Shown piece by piece: positions 11,599 through 23,907 of a stretch of DNA of 64,000 nt. How positions within the stretch are numbered: position 1 is the stretch's first letter; every line of letters begins with the position of its first letter. The notes beneath the pieces were generated by a model. It saw only the letters and a list, made by a program, of their open reading frames with translations. It did not search any database and had not been told where the DNA came from. Made by a program: the position numbers and the translations under genes. Source of the DNA: Lytechinus variegatus (taxonomy: Eukaryota; Echinodermata; Echinoidea; Temnopleuroida; Toxopneustidae); NCBI RefSeq assembly GCF_018143015.1, contig NC_054743.1, positions 42,612,922-42,676,921 of the forward strand, read 5' to 3'.

Positions 11599-14500
11599 CT
11601 GTTGTAAAGTGATGATAAGAAAAGGTATATAATTATTAAGGGAATATTAACGATAGCGTTCGTAGTAATACAGCGGTGGATCCCTTTTTCGCCAATGGGG
11701 GGGGGGAATATCTCCCATATTTTCCCCGGATGGCCTCTCAAAGTTGATGTTTTTTCTTTGTTTCTTTGAAGGGGTAGTCCTATCAGTCACTTCACTACCT
11801 TAATTCTTAAATCAACATAAATGGGTAATCATCTCATAAGCCCTATTTCATTCGGCCGAGCGCGAAGGGCAAGCTAATATTTTCTGAAATTTTATGTTTT
11901 GCTCTGTCTCGAAAATTTACCACTCTGTGCAATATATGCCATTCTGAACAAGATGCGTATTGTTTACCCAGATAAACACTGCGAGCATGAAGCGCGAGCA
12001 GAAATTTTTAATACACGTTTTGGCCTGATCGAAAAGTTACGTGTTAAGGACTGTTTGCAGTTACCCATGGAGACGATACTTTTCAATAATTTAAATAATG
12101 CGAGAGCGAAATGCAAGCTGAGAATTTCCGACATTCCGACCTGGAAATGGACATTCTACATTCTAAAAAATGAAGTGCTTATTTAGCATTTAATGTCCTT
12201 GTATAGTGACTGCGCTTTGAGTGCTGATTTTCCAGTTCAAATTTGAATGACTTAATCAGCATTCAGAGTGCAGTCATTATCCAAGGACAGTGCGCATATT
12301 GTAATAACGTAACAATCAATACACCTAACTCGCACGGCATGAGCATGTTTTGCATCGAAATTCATAAATTTCATATGAAAAAAAAAATCAACTTTGTTGG
12401 TGTCATATAAACCAAATAATGATTTTTTTTTCATTCGTGCAATGGTCAGAATAATTCATTCGGTGAAAAATGAAATAACGATCCACTCAACTCGTTACAC
12501 TCATGAACGTTTATCATTTGTATACTCTTTCTCTTTTTGCGCGAGATAAAACTTGTCGATATTCAATTCAGCAAAAGTGCTTAGGAATTCGTAAAACAAG
12601 TTATTATCTTATTGATGAGAGCGCTGAAAACTCACCAATCAAAATGCAAGCGCAGCGCCAGCTGATACGTTTTGACAATGAGACCTGAAAAGGGATATTT
12701 AAAGATTTGTTTGGAATACACTAAGACAATAGGTACTTGGCAAATCATAATAATAATACAAGCGGGCAGCGGTAGCTGAAAATGTTGATAATTGGACCAT
12801 AAGACGGACATTCTACAAATCGATTTGTAATTCAAACAAAATACAGATAGCTCGATGTCCGAGCTCAAATATGTTTTGTATATTGACTTCAAAACTTAAT
12901 ATTTTTAAGCTCCATATCAGCCTATTGAGCAAGATATGTATCTCGTCGAACAGACAATGCAAGTGCGAAGCGAGAGTGCAAACTTTAACTAGTGACATGC
13001 AATACATATATATTTTTCATGTTCCAAGTCGTCCCCTGAACTTATTTCACTCACTCATCAACCTCCGTGTACCTTCCTCTTCTTTTCCCCTCTATCTTTC
13101 CACTTATTTTCCTTTTATTTTCTTTCTTACCCCTTTTTTTCCGCCAATAAGGGGGAGCTCGTTGCGGGGCCCCTGGATCCGCCTATGGTATTAACAGAGT
13201 AGTGATAATGTGAGATGTGAGTCTTACTGCCAATGTGAGAGCAGCAGGTGCTGGTACAAAAACTAAGGACGTTTCTTCTTCTTTTTTTTCCTCTTCACCA
13301 TTTTCTTCTATTACCACCGAATCAAATGGCCCGGGGAGGGGGGGTCGATACTCATTCTAAAAACGGAATTCGCAATAACCATCCTCCTCAAGGTAAGTGG
13401 TAGTTAGACCGTACCTCTTATCTTTAAATCACTGCTGATTTTAATTTCTTACTGTTCCATTTACCTGTTTGCAATCTCATGACGGATGACAAACGAATGT
13501 TGATATCGATCATACCGCTTGCTATCCTGGTGAATTATTGAATGACTTGAGTTATCCAATCCACCCACATCATGACAAAAGCATTTAACTTGTTTTGTCA
13601 AGAAATACGTTTTTCGGGCTTTTATCAGGATGTTGTTGGCCATACTCGATTGCTGTGATGCTTTGTCTTTGTTCTGAATGTTTTTCAAAAATCTGATAGT
13701 GCTAGAGTACAACCGCAACCCTTTTAACTTTTCAAAAGACTGGTTGAAGTATTATGTATATGGGTATTTGTATAGTTTATTTTCCACATTTTTATCATCT
13801 AGTTTAAGTATTCGCCTTGCTTACACATCGCACATTACTAATAGCTTCATCAGTTGTTAGAGTGAAAGAGGTTGGAGTTCTGATCAATGGTATTTTTTAT
13901 TTGTTTTAGGGGTGTTTGTGGGAAGGAAATAGACAGGAAGAAACATTTCATGATTTTATAGATTAGCGCTGTTGAATAATGACTGCTCCCCTCTTCTCTC
14001 TCCACGCACCTCTCTCACCCCCGGCCCATCCCCCCCTCTCTCTCTCTCTCTCTCTAGATCTCTCTGGGTTTTTTCCCCTGCTCATCCAATATTCCCCCTC
14101 ATTCTGCTCCTCTCGGGTATATATGCACATTTCACTTACTGTTTACCTACCAATTCGACATCTTCCATTCGAATCATCCATATTGAACAGCAATTATTGA
14201 TAGAAGCATTTCTCAATTATTCGTCCATCAGCCATGATGCGACCGGCGTGTACTCCACAAGAAGTGTTTGCATCACAGTAGACTCTTTTCCAAACAGTTG
14301 ATATCACTCAATTTAGCAGTTTAGGGAATTGTATAGATCGTCAATATGTGCAAGAAATGATTTAATCGAATATACGTCATTCTTTTACAAAAAATCTAAA
14401 CATTTTGATATTTGTCTTAAGTCTGTGGGATCTTCAACATGTTTGTTGCATTTTATGTATACCTCTTTCAAATATTTTCTTTTCAGAATACTCACAGTCT

Positions 14501-15235
14501 CCCCCCCCCCCCCCCTCCTTTCGCCTCTTTCTTGCTCTGTTTCTCATTTATTTGAATGTTAACGTCGTCACATGCTATATTTCACCATCGAATGCTCAAT
14601 GCTGAATTACATTTTTGTTCTTTTTCATGGATAAATCCATTTTCTGTATTAACAATGATATAACTCTATAGATAGCAATACTGATTGATTGATTGATTTT
14701 ATTTGTCAGGTAACTGTGAACAAGTACATGAAAATATGAACAGTAGTGTATACCTTGACAGGATTGCCCATGAAAGCCGAGATGGCTTATTTCCAATGGG
14801 GTCCTTACATCAGTAATTGACAACAATGTACATATATGAAAAACACTTATAGAAATCTACAAACTACATCAATTAAGTCTAAACCACTAAAATTACACGA
14901 AGAATTGTAAAACTTAATATATAAAAAGACAAAAACAAATAAGTTTGCCATGAAAACCATTTGCGCAAAATATGATTAAAATAATTGTAAAACAGGTTGA
15001 GATCATCTTCAGATTAATAGACACAAGATAGCTGCAAAGCCGAACCACGAATGTTTGAACATCAGTCCCAATTTCTGAAATTGCTTCTGTTAAATATAAA
15101 TGACACAAAGTAGAAGGCGAATGTATGACAGCGTAATAAAGTGAAAGCTTTCTAATCTGTACCTACTACAACTTTAGGGCCTATAATTTGAGCACTCTCA
15201 AATATTGCAGTTCGAGAAAACTATATTTTATTATA
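11599..15235. other. Gene-poor stretch right of receptor B
   Basis: No coding exon supported. The missing signal-peptide exon and promoter of receptor B are expected somewhere to the right of 11598 but were not identified. Visible are a palindromic repeat (12155-12295), CT-rich runs near 13980-14060, a poly-C run near 14500 and dispersed GCGAAGCGCGAGCAG-type repeat sequence near 11.98 and 12.96 kb. Confidence 0.4.
12155..12295. repeat. Palindromic MITE-like repeat, copy 1 (partner at 47051-47220)
   Basis: The two halves pair around CAGTTCAAATTTGAA. The left arm TAGTGACTGCGCTTTGAGTG faces the right arm CATTCAGAGTGCAGTCATTA. A better-preserved copy with the same core lies at 47051-47220. Confidence 0.6.
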
Positions 15236-16054
15236 CAGTGCGTCCCAAAATAAACGAAACCGAGATTTAGCGATCATTTATCATTACTTAATCATAAATA
15301 AAATAGACAAATGACCTACCAATTTAAAGCTTAGAATCTCCTCTTTCATCTGATATTACTTAGCTTATTTCTTATTCACGCATGAGTGAGCAAAAACAAT
15401 TTGAAGAAAGGATACCAAAAACTCATTTGGCGAGGGGTATCTGGGTTTCAAAAAGAAAACCACATTTCTGAAAAGTTCAAAATCTGCTCTTTAATTTGGT
15501 ACCTCAATTACAGAAAATGGTCAAGAAAAAAAAAGTTCTGGTCATTTGAAATAAGGCTTGTATTTCCATAATTTCATGAGATAAACGTGTTTTCACCGGT
15601 TTCCCACAGAAGCTTTCGCATAGTGAACAAAAGATTTAATGCATGGCTGATCGTCAACAAAACGGAGTGTTGAGCGAGTTTGAAAGCCAGCCTGGAGAAC
15701 CTCTTCATTTTATGAAATTATTGAAATTCAAACCTCATTTCAAATGACCAGAACTTTGTTATTTCTTGACCATTTTCTGTAATTTAGGTATCAAATTAAA
15801 GAGGAGATATTGAACTTTTCAACAATGTGGTTTTCTTTTTGAAACCCAGATACCCCCCGCCAAATGAGTTTTTGATATCCTTTCTTCAAATTGTATTTGC
15901 TCACTCATGCGTGAATGAGAAATAATGTAAGTAATGTCAGATGAAAGAGGAGATTCTAAGCTTTAAATTGGTAGGTCATTTGTCTATTTTATTTATGATT
16001 AAGTAATGATAAATGATCGCTAAATCTCGGTTTCGTTTTTTCTGGGACGCACTG
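15236..16054. mobile_element. Mariner/Tc1-type MITE with long inverted arms
   Basis: Starts CAGTGCGTCCCAAAATAA and ends in its inverse, CTGGGACGCACTG, flanked by TA on both sides (15234-15235 and 16055-16056), the target duplication of the Tc1/mariner superfamily. The arms pair over about 360 bp each (15236-15600 with 15690-16054), so nearly the whole 819-bp element is one foldback. No transposase frame; non-autonomous. Confidence 0.85.
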
Positions 16055-16120
16055 TATAACACACGCCCTCTACTTTCTAGATTATGATCACTATTTAAAC
16101 ACAAAATGCCACTTTTTTTT

Positions 16121-17545
16121 GTAAGGTCAAATAAGAGTCACCTGTTCCAATTTCTAGATCGTGCCCCAACAGAAAATATTGATTAAAAAAAAACTAGCAT
16201 AACGCTGAACATTTCCTCAAAATCGGATGTAAAATTTAAAAAGTAATGGCATGTTTGTAAAGTTTAGCCTTTTTTCACCAAACAGTTATATGCGCAACAC
16301 AGTGACATGCAAATGAGAAAGTCGATGATGTCCCTCACTCACTATTTCTTTTAATTTTATCTTTTGAATTGTAAAATTCTTTTACAGAGTCGACAGTTAG
16401 AATCAACCAGACTAAAACATTGTATATAAATGATGTACAATCTATTATACAATACTGGACTATATATGAACGACAAATATAAAATTATCCTAAGTGCAGG
16501 TTTATTTCAACGAGGCCGAAGGCCGAGGTGAAATAGACCCGCATGAGGGATAATTGTATATTTGGAGTTCATATAGTCCACTGATTATGGAAATACTGTA
16601 TGATAGAACGTTCACTATTTATTATAGTAAATTGTACAACGCTTACATAGCTTGTTGTACGCAAGCAAAGTAGGCTGAATGTCAAACATTCGTACCGTTG
16701 CACACGTACCATCCAAAGTGTACCGTCTATATAATGTACCTTGCACGGGTCAGAAAAAGGGTGACGTCACTTTAAAAATAAAATTCAACGAACTGCCTGA
16801 GCTTGGTTATTGCAGAAGCCATAGGCGGCGGAAGCGGGGGGGGGGGGGGGGGGGGGGACGTGTCCCCCCTAAATTTGAGTAGGGGGGGACGGTCCCCCCT
16901 AAATTTGCCTTTTTTTTTTTTTTTTTTTGCTTGTCAATTTATTTTCCTTCGCTTCCCCCCTAAAATGTTTTGGTTGAGAACCTTTTTTTTTTTGCTTGTC
17001 AAATTTTTTTTTGGGTTGTCCCCTCCTAAAATTTTGGCTTCCGCCGCCAATGGCGGAAGCACATGGCTTACTGGTTAATTGCGCATTGCCATTAATCGAT
17101 ATTCTCCCCCATTCATTTAACGCAGGTTTTATCCCCTAAAAATCGAAAGTTATATTGTACATATATACAATATAACTTTTTGAAGGGAAGTCACGTGGTA
17201 CCAATCTAGCCAATCACAACAACTTTAACTACCACTACTCACTATAGTATTTTATAATACAATGCTAATTCCACGTGTTCACGGAGGAATAAATCTTTGC
17301 TTTACTTGACAATTAGGAGAAAATTAGAATTTTCCCATTTCATGTCATGAAATACAAAAGAAATCGCACTCTCCCATTTGCATGCCCAGCGGGATGTGCA
17401 TATAACTGTTATGTGAAATTAAGCGAAACTTTAAAACATTTTAATTTTACATCCGATCTTTATGACATTGTTAGTGTTATGTTTGTTGGATATTCTCTTT
17501 TTTTATCAATATCAACGTTTCGTTGAGATGGACTTGTCTTTTAAA
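16121..17545. mobile_element. TTAA-type MITE (TCCACCCC family) split by nested insertions
   Basis: The left part (to about 16400) and right part (about 17240-17545) match the two ends of the intact relatives at 20194-20680 and 43354-43975, with a conserved CAAAATCGGATGTAAAAT segment and ATATAACTGTT. The middle, about 16400-17240, is foreign and itself contains the GC-rich element at 16823-17051 and a hairpin ACGAGGCCGAAGGCCGAGGT. The left terminus is decayed, so its exact start is approximate. Confidence 0.6.
16823..17051. mobile_element. G-rich/C-rich MITE bounded by GGCGGCGGAAGC
   Basis: GGCGGCGGAAGC followed by a long G run opens the element, and GCTTCCGCCGCC closes it in inverse. The inside alternates TCCCCCCTAAA blocks with T runs followed by GCTTGTCAA. 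It sits inside the interrupted MITE at 16121-17545 and is therefore younger than that element. Confidence 0.6.
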
Positions 17546-17824
17546 GAGAAAATGAGATAGTGTAGTAGGTTACACTGTGCACCATGTAGCTTTCTTGGGC
17601 AGGTGTTGGTCCTGAAAAGGACCACCCAATCTCGATGATAGCCCTGATGGAGGGTGTCTTTGTTTACAAAGATGGCCATTCAATTCAAGACCTGATAGAT
17701 GAAAGAGGAGAGTCCTGTCTTGATTGAGCAATAATGTAGGCTTCTTACACCTTTATTGTTTAAGGATCTCTGCCAAATTTAAAATAAAATTGATATGTAC
17801 CTTTTTTAATACGCGTGCATTCAG

Positions 17825-18088
17825 CGGATACCTGACAAATTTGATATTTTGCAAGTGGATGTCGATTTCTTGTATGAAGTTCACCAACTCAAGGATTACG
17901 TTTTTTGTCGGAACCCAACATGCCCATGATGTCACCGAGGAGAGATCTATTGCAGCCGCCTGGTGATTACTTATGGATTCTTTCGGGTTCATCCTACAGG
18001 ATCTACATCGAATTAACATCCGATCTGGAACCTCTTCCCTACATTATGTTGCAACACACAAATGTAGCTGACTACGGATCAATCGATG
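17825..18088 (+). pseudogene. Coding-like exon relic, function unassigned
   Basis: After an acceptor-like TGCATTCAG, frame 1 reads RIPDKFDILQVDVDFLYEVH and continues to CRNPTCP before a stop; a second frame then continues as LWILSGSSYRIYIELTSDLE and LPYIMLQHTNVADYGSID up to a donor-like G|GTATGT at 18088-18089. The phrase I-P-D-K-F-D-I-L-Q-V-D-V-D recalls the strand-plus-acidic motif of FkbM-type methyltransferases, but that is a weak resemblance. A frame change in the middle suggests a decayed host exon. It may also be chance. Confidence 0.25.
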
Positions 18089-19755
18089 GTATGTCATTCA
18101 AAATGATAAAATAGCTATGATCGTTCTGGTGCCAATTCTGTTTGTGTAATTGCCGCATCCCACAGGGTTACGATTTATCGCCGTTGCTTCTTACATAAAG
18201 CAACTGTATAGGTGAGCAGGTAAGTGGTGTTACGATACTGCAACAAATAACAATTAAACATTTAAATCTAAATTTGATTTCCTTTTTTTTAATTACAGGA
18301 AATATATATAAATCAATCAACAGAATTAAAACAAAAAATCCTACATCTCTTGAAGAGTTGATTATAATCCAAAGTTAAATCCAAGTTAGCTGGTGAAAAT
18401 TCCTTAAAATTAAAGTTCAGTGATGGCGATGATGAAACTAATGTTAAAACCCGATGGATAACATGAGTCACTGTAAAGAGTTGAAATGTCTGTGAAGACG
18501 ATGTTGATGATGATTAACAGTGAAAATTTAAGCAATCCATGGGTTGAAAAGCGTTCATTAGAACAGGTTGATGATCTTGATGAGAACTGAAAATTCCTCT
18601 TTCAAAGTAACTGCAAACAGTTCATTGATGGCGTGCAAATAATCCCACAGAAGATAAATATTCCAGGTGGAAATAAGCTATCCTCTGACATTAAGTCTGG
18701 CGTGAAACTCTGTGTTCTAATCTGATATGATGTGATGTGATATGATGATCTTTTCACTGCTGCTATTAGTAGTCTATTGTGTAGCAATCTAATTTTTAGC
18801 AGTCTGTATTGTCTCTCTTTGGACATTCTAGAGATAACAAAGAGTATAAGTATTCAAAGATAACTCATGTCCAACAAAGCTATACTGCAACATTTTTAAT
18901 CATCATATGCTATGAATATCCTTAAAGAGGAAATAACTAAATAAATAAATGTAATTGCTCCTACAATTCTTTTTGTATATAAAAGAGGCATTAAAACATT
19001 AATGCGCAAATTTGGCAATTTCTAATATACGCTGGATAGTAGCAATGAATTTCCTGATACTTTCAATCATGGCCTTTATTCAGTCAGCACCCTCTTACAC
19101 TGACCAGATGGTCAACCATCTAGTTCATTCATTTTTTTGTTGTTGATTCATTCAATAATAATTTGGCAAAATTGACAATAGTAAAAATAGCCGGTGAATC
19201 AATTAGCCAATCTATGCTTACTATATTTTTTAGGTCATCTTTCTACCGAAATTGCCACAACGGACCTAATTAGACAATACTCTTCCCAAACAAACACACA
19301 TAATGGAATTGTTTGGAGAAGTTGTTCAGGTGGACTCGCCTGTGTTTACCCAGTCTTTTGAAGAGCGTGACAAGTATACTCTCCAAACGAACAATGACCG
19401 AAGGGCTATTATTGTTGTTTCTCCTTCGAAGTGTCATTTATTTTGTTGCTGCTAACCGTGAATGCGGCACACGTAGGATTTGAATGTAGTTGACAAGAAT
19501 AATATTCATTGATTTGAACGATCCAAATATACAGTTTTTCTGTTCCAACAATCTGAAGGGCTGCAACATATATGCCCCAACCTGATTTCATACATGTAAA
19601 TCAAGGAGCTACCAATGGCTGCTGCCAACTCAGTACCCTTAGAGGGACCAAAACTCTATCTAATAACTGCACATGCATTGGAATGTTTAATAAGGAATAC
19701 GCATTAAAGCTGTACATAAATTCATAGCAGATATACATTATATAATACATGTTTA

Positions 19756-20150
19756 GGGCGACTCCATGCGTGTCGTATGGGACATATCGGGACATTTCGG
19801 AACTAGTATCTCAGCCGAATGCTTGAGCAATCTTATTCATATTTATGTAAATTATAGACCTATTTAGTGGGTAATTATGTGAAAAACTGATAACCAACCC
19901 AAAAATGTTTGATTATAAAATGAAATGCTCTGTGCCGTACGGGACTCACATATGTCTCGTACGACACTCAGCATTTTCACCTCTGATTCACCCATGGACG
20001 ACATATTTTTTCTTGGTTGTCATATTCTTACATGACTGCCCGTTAGTATATTATCATATTTATCATAACGCAATTTGAAATCCCTCGTTTGTTTGAATAG
20101 CGGGTTAAAAAAATGTGAAAGTGGCTGACTTGTCGAAAATGGAATCGTCC
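19756..20150. mobile_element. MITE of the GGGCGATTCCAT family, copy 2
   Basis: Begins GGGCGACTCCAT and ends ATGGAATCGTCC, inverse within one or two mismatches. TTTA directly precedes the left end and follows the right end, a candidate 4-bp target duplication. It aligns along its length with the copy at 4691-5087. Confidence 0.75.
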
Positions 20151-20193
20151 TTTATGTTCATAGTATACCGCTTAATACATCGGGACGACCTGT

Positions 20194-20680
20194 CTTAACT
20201 AAGTCCACCCCAACAAAAAGTTCATTTGAATAAAAAAGACAAATCATACAAGAATAACACTGAAAATTTAATCAAAATCGGATGTAGAATAAGAAAGTTA
20301 TAACATTTTAAATTTTCGCTTTATCTCACAAAATAGTTATATGAACATTCCGGTCGGTATGCAAATGAAGAGACTGATGACACCACTCACTATTTCTTTG
20401 TTTTCTATTATATGAAATATGAAATATTCCATTTTTCTCCTCACTGGTTTCATTTCGCCCTGAACATGTGGAATTACCATTGTTTAACATGGTTCAGTCA
20501 TGTGGGTCCTTATTGTCAAATTTGTATAAAAAATCACTATAATATAAGGAATAGTTAGTGGGGAACATCATCGAATCTCTCATTTGAATAAGAATTGCGA
20601 TTTTCAATATTATGCCTGTCTGGGTTTTTTTCTCTATTAAATGAAATCAAAATTTTTCAGGGGTGGACTTGACCTTTAAA
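20194..20680. mobile_element. TTAA-type MITE, TCCACCCC family
   Basis: The left end contains AAGTCCACCCCAACAAAAAG and the right end the inverse, GGGGTGGACTTGACCTTTAA. The interior has the family hallmarks ATCAAAATCGGATGTAGAAT and ATATGAACATTCCGGTCGGT. Relatives lie at 16121-17545 and 43354-43975. The TTAA edge suggests a piggyBac- or Kolobok-mobilised element; no protein is encoded. Confidence 0.75.
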
Positions 20681-23049
20681 TTACATATAAATTATATCAT
20701 CGGACCCTGGCGTGCCCGCGTACAATGCACAGCTTATCAACTCCAAATGTGGCATTCCCGAAAAGAGTTCTAATACTCAATTGCTAGATGTTATTATACT
20801 TAGGCTTTCGCATCAGACGTATCAGCGGGATTTTTAATATCAGAGGTATGGGCATTTCTTTTTGTTCTCTCTCTCTCTCTCTCTTTCTCTTTAGAACGCT
20901 TTATTTTTTCCACAGTAATTTGTAATTACTACCAAAAACGAATTGTGTTTTGTTTCCCTATATTCAAAACGAATATTTTCCCGTTGTCAGGCTGGTTGTT
21001 ATCGATATTGATTTACGAAGGTAGGTAGTAGAAAGCAGCAAACTAATTTTCAATTTGTGGCATTTATGGAAAATATAATGATTATGCTATAAATTATGAT
21101 GATAAAAAGATAAGTATAATAATAACAACAACATCAACTATAGTAATGATGATGATAACGATAATAATAATAGCTTAGGTAATATTGATATCCGTGCATT
21201 TAATAGCCATCCTTGAAATTATGTTACCCCCCCGCCTTTATCTTAATTTCTCTTATCTTTTGATTTATAATGTTTACTATTATGCATCGTGTAAAATTAT
21301 GTTTGTATCATGTAATATTCTAAATCATTTTGCCATGCGAACAAATTGAATTTCCATTTGTAAAAATATCTGAATCTGAATAATAATGTTAATAATCATT
21401 ATCATCATCTTCATCATCATTATCATCGCAATTATTATAGTTCAATCAATAATAACCAGTATGATTTGCATTTCCTATAATCAGAGATTAAAATCATGTC
21501 TATAGTTCAGCATGTTCAGTCATGAAACATTAATGACTGTACAGTTGAAGAAAAAATAGACGGATGAAATTGCTGGAAAGAACGAAGGTTAATAACGTAC
21601 TAAAGATAATGGAAACGGAGATGAGGCACACTTTATCAGTTCGGGAGATAATCGTTTGGTTAGAAAAGAAGGGGTGGCTGAATGGTACCCATTATTGCAG
21701 TAGTTCTAGATAGATTTATATGAAAGTCAGAGTGCCTAAAATAAACTAAGAAGCGGAAATCGGCTGAACGTATATAGACTTATAATTTCCTTGATTTGTA
21801 GTGTAAGCAGTAATGATATGGACAATAACGAAATATAAAACATGGGCGATCAAGTTGTCCCCTTAAATTAGATTTTGACATCAGTAGGTTTAATGAATTT
21901 TGCGTTTTTCATTGGTCATAATCCTACAGACTGCGCTCCATTTTTTTGTTTTTAATATTATGGCGCTTTTGAAGGATTGACCTCTTAAAAAGCAATCATT
22001 TCGTCAATACTGCCAGCCAGAAACCCAACGTTTGGTTACCTGGGCGAGATTGATAGAAAATACGGCAGCGGAACGTTAAATTGACAGTGGCACTTTTCGT
22101 GGCAACATTAATTTCGTTACGATGATGTTTATAAAAGAAAAAGGGTGGAAGGATTGGAGTGGCTAGGTTGAGAGACGTCGCAGCGAATCAAAATGTCAAT
22201 GCCACTAATTAGGAAGAATCTCTAACCCCGACTGGAAGCGAAGCGGATGGGTCAGACTGTCCTCAATTGCTACAAATAGTGTACACTTACTTTGGGGGGG
22301 GGGATTTAGGAGAGGCGATATTGCCTTTTAAATTCATATAGGGGGCAGTGGCTGGCATCTAGGTGGAGAAAAAAAATCGTCAGTTATTAGGGCAGCAAAG
22401 TTTTCTGACAACTAATAAAAAGCGGTCAACGTTCACGTCCATTTTCAGAAGCAACCGTCCGCCACCCCCCCCCCCACCCCTTCTGAATGCGAGTGAAATG
22501 GGAAAGGTGAGATGGGGCAGTCCCTGGCTACTTCACGTGCTTCTGTCTCCTTGCTTTCCCATTATAATCACGTTAGTTAACTTTACCCCATGTATAATGA
22601 GACTGGGGCGCTTTTTCATCCATAAATTGCTGCACAGCGGTTGGTTCAAATAATTAAGGCGTGTTCAATTGGTTGATCTGCAGCTCAAATACTATTATTT
22701 TAATTTCTTTAGACTATAGAAGAAATTATGTTCTTACTTCGGCGTCACGGTGTGCCCATACAACCCGTCTGCACGCTTAAAATCAAACAAGTTAGACTAA
22801 CTAAAGTAATAGTCAGTTGGGTTTTAAAGAGATGAGGAGGCAGATGAATGAATGTAATCTAATTTAACTGAGAAGCCTATTAATTTCCTGATGTTTTTCT
22901 ACTTGTAAATATTAACATTTGCCCCCCCCCCCAAACATAATAAAATAAATAAATCCAGGAATGTCGTTGTTTCTGACAAGTTTTTCATAACCGACTCTAC
23001 GTATGGAAATTAACAGTTCATTAAGAGGTTCGAGATTCAAAACCTTATA

Positions 23050-23475
23050 TTTTCCCTTGTCGGGTGAAGGTGAGTTTTGAACAATGACAAGCCGCCATGC
23101 CTCAGCTGGATCGAAGCTATTGCTTTGATACAGTACACGTATGGGAGAAGAAATACAAATGTGTAAAGCTTTACATGTACAACAGCTTTTGGCAACTCTT
23201 TTTTTAGTTAAATATTGTAAAGAAATGGATGAAGAGAACAATGGGAAAATATAATTGGTATAGTGTCGAAAATCTGTCTATCTGATGGTCAATCGGATCT
23301 GGCTCGCCCTAACCATTAACCCGTCTCTGTGGTCTAGTGGTTAAGGCACCGGCGTTCAAAGCTGGGGGCCCGGGTTCGATTCCCGGCAGAGACATTTTTT
23401 CGGCATCACCAATTTTTCCAAAGGGTAGATGGCTCTGGGGAACCTTGATTTAAGCTACGCCTACCATTGTTCTCT
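23050..23475. mobile_element. tRNA-derived SINE region, copy 1
   Basis: Shares with 29946-30345 the segments GATGGTCAATCGGATC, the tRNA-like head, ACATTTTTTCGGCATCACCA and GGGGAACCTTGATTTAAGCT through CTACCATTGTTCTCTTC. To its left (23050-23110) is a reverse-oriented piece of the same unit containing GCCATGCCTCAGCTGGATC. The order suggests a composite SINE or two adjacent inverted copies. Confidence 0.6.
23323..23394 (+). tRNA. tRNA-like gene/SINE head, anticodon position reads UCA
   Basis: Folds as a cloverleaf: acceptor GTCTCTG with CAGAGAC (seven perfect pairs), T-arm CCGGG-TTCGATT-CCCGG, anticodon stem CCGGC with GCTGG, and loop GTTCAAA. Box A (TGGTCTAGTGG) and box B (GGTTCGATTCC) are present and a T6 run, a Pol III terminator, follows two bases later. 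The same head with a large internal deletion occurs at about 30200-30256, so this is most likely the promoter head of a SINE rather than a working tRNA. The anticodon UCA would read UGA, and a G at position 32 is atypical. Confidence 0.5.
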
Positions 23476-23480
23476 TCTTT

Positions 23481-23483
<3 letters not shown>

Positions 23484-23552
<69 letters not shown>

Positions 23553-23572
23553 CGTGTGTGTGTGTGTGTGTG
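23484..23572. repeat. (TA)n(TG)n compound microsatellite
   Basis: About 60 bases of alternating TA pass into TGTGTG with one interruption. It lies directly at the 3' end of the SINE, as SINE tails often do. Confidence 0.95.
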
Positions 23573-23705
23573 GCTGCATAGTTTGTATGATGAAAGGCAA
23601 ACATTTTATTTGTAATAAAAGATTATAAAGTCAACATAAAGTTTATTCGCACTTCTGAACACCATACAGGGAGTTATGAAATCGCTGACACAGAGAAAAA
23701 AAAAC

Positions 23706-23907
23706 AAGAAAATTCAAAATCCGTTTCTGAAACAGTCGTGAAAAACGCGTCTGTTCTTTGGCATACGGATTAGGAAACCCACAATCTGTATGGGATGAAG
23801 AAGCACACTGTAAAAGATGCGCACCGTAAAAGACACATCTAAAGACGCGTATGCCCATGAACAGACGTGTTTTTCACGACTGTTTCAGAAACGGATTTTG
23901 AATTACC
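23706..23907. repeat. Inverted repeat with about 50-bp arms
   Basis: AATTCAAAATCCGTTTCTGA and the following AACAGTCGTGAAAAACGCGT at the left are matched in inverse by AACAGACGTGTTTTTCACGA and CTGTTTCAGAAACGGATTTT at the right, around a spacer of about 95 bp. Probably a MITE; no target duplication seen. Confidence 0.7.

Larger units (their letters stand above)
18089..23049. other. Gene-free repeat-bearing stretch
   Basis: No coding exon recognised. It contains two MITEs (19756-20150, 20194-20680), a CT microsatellite near 20870, an ATG/ATA-rich run near 21110-21180 and poly-C/poly-G runs near 22290 and 22470. The open frames here are short and without recognisable domains. Confidence 0.4.
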
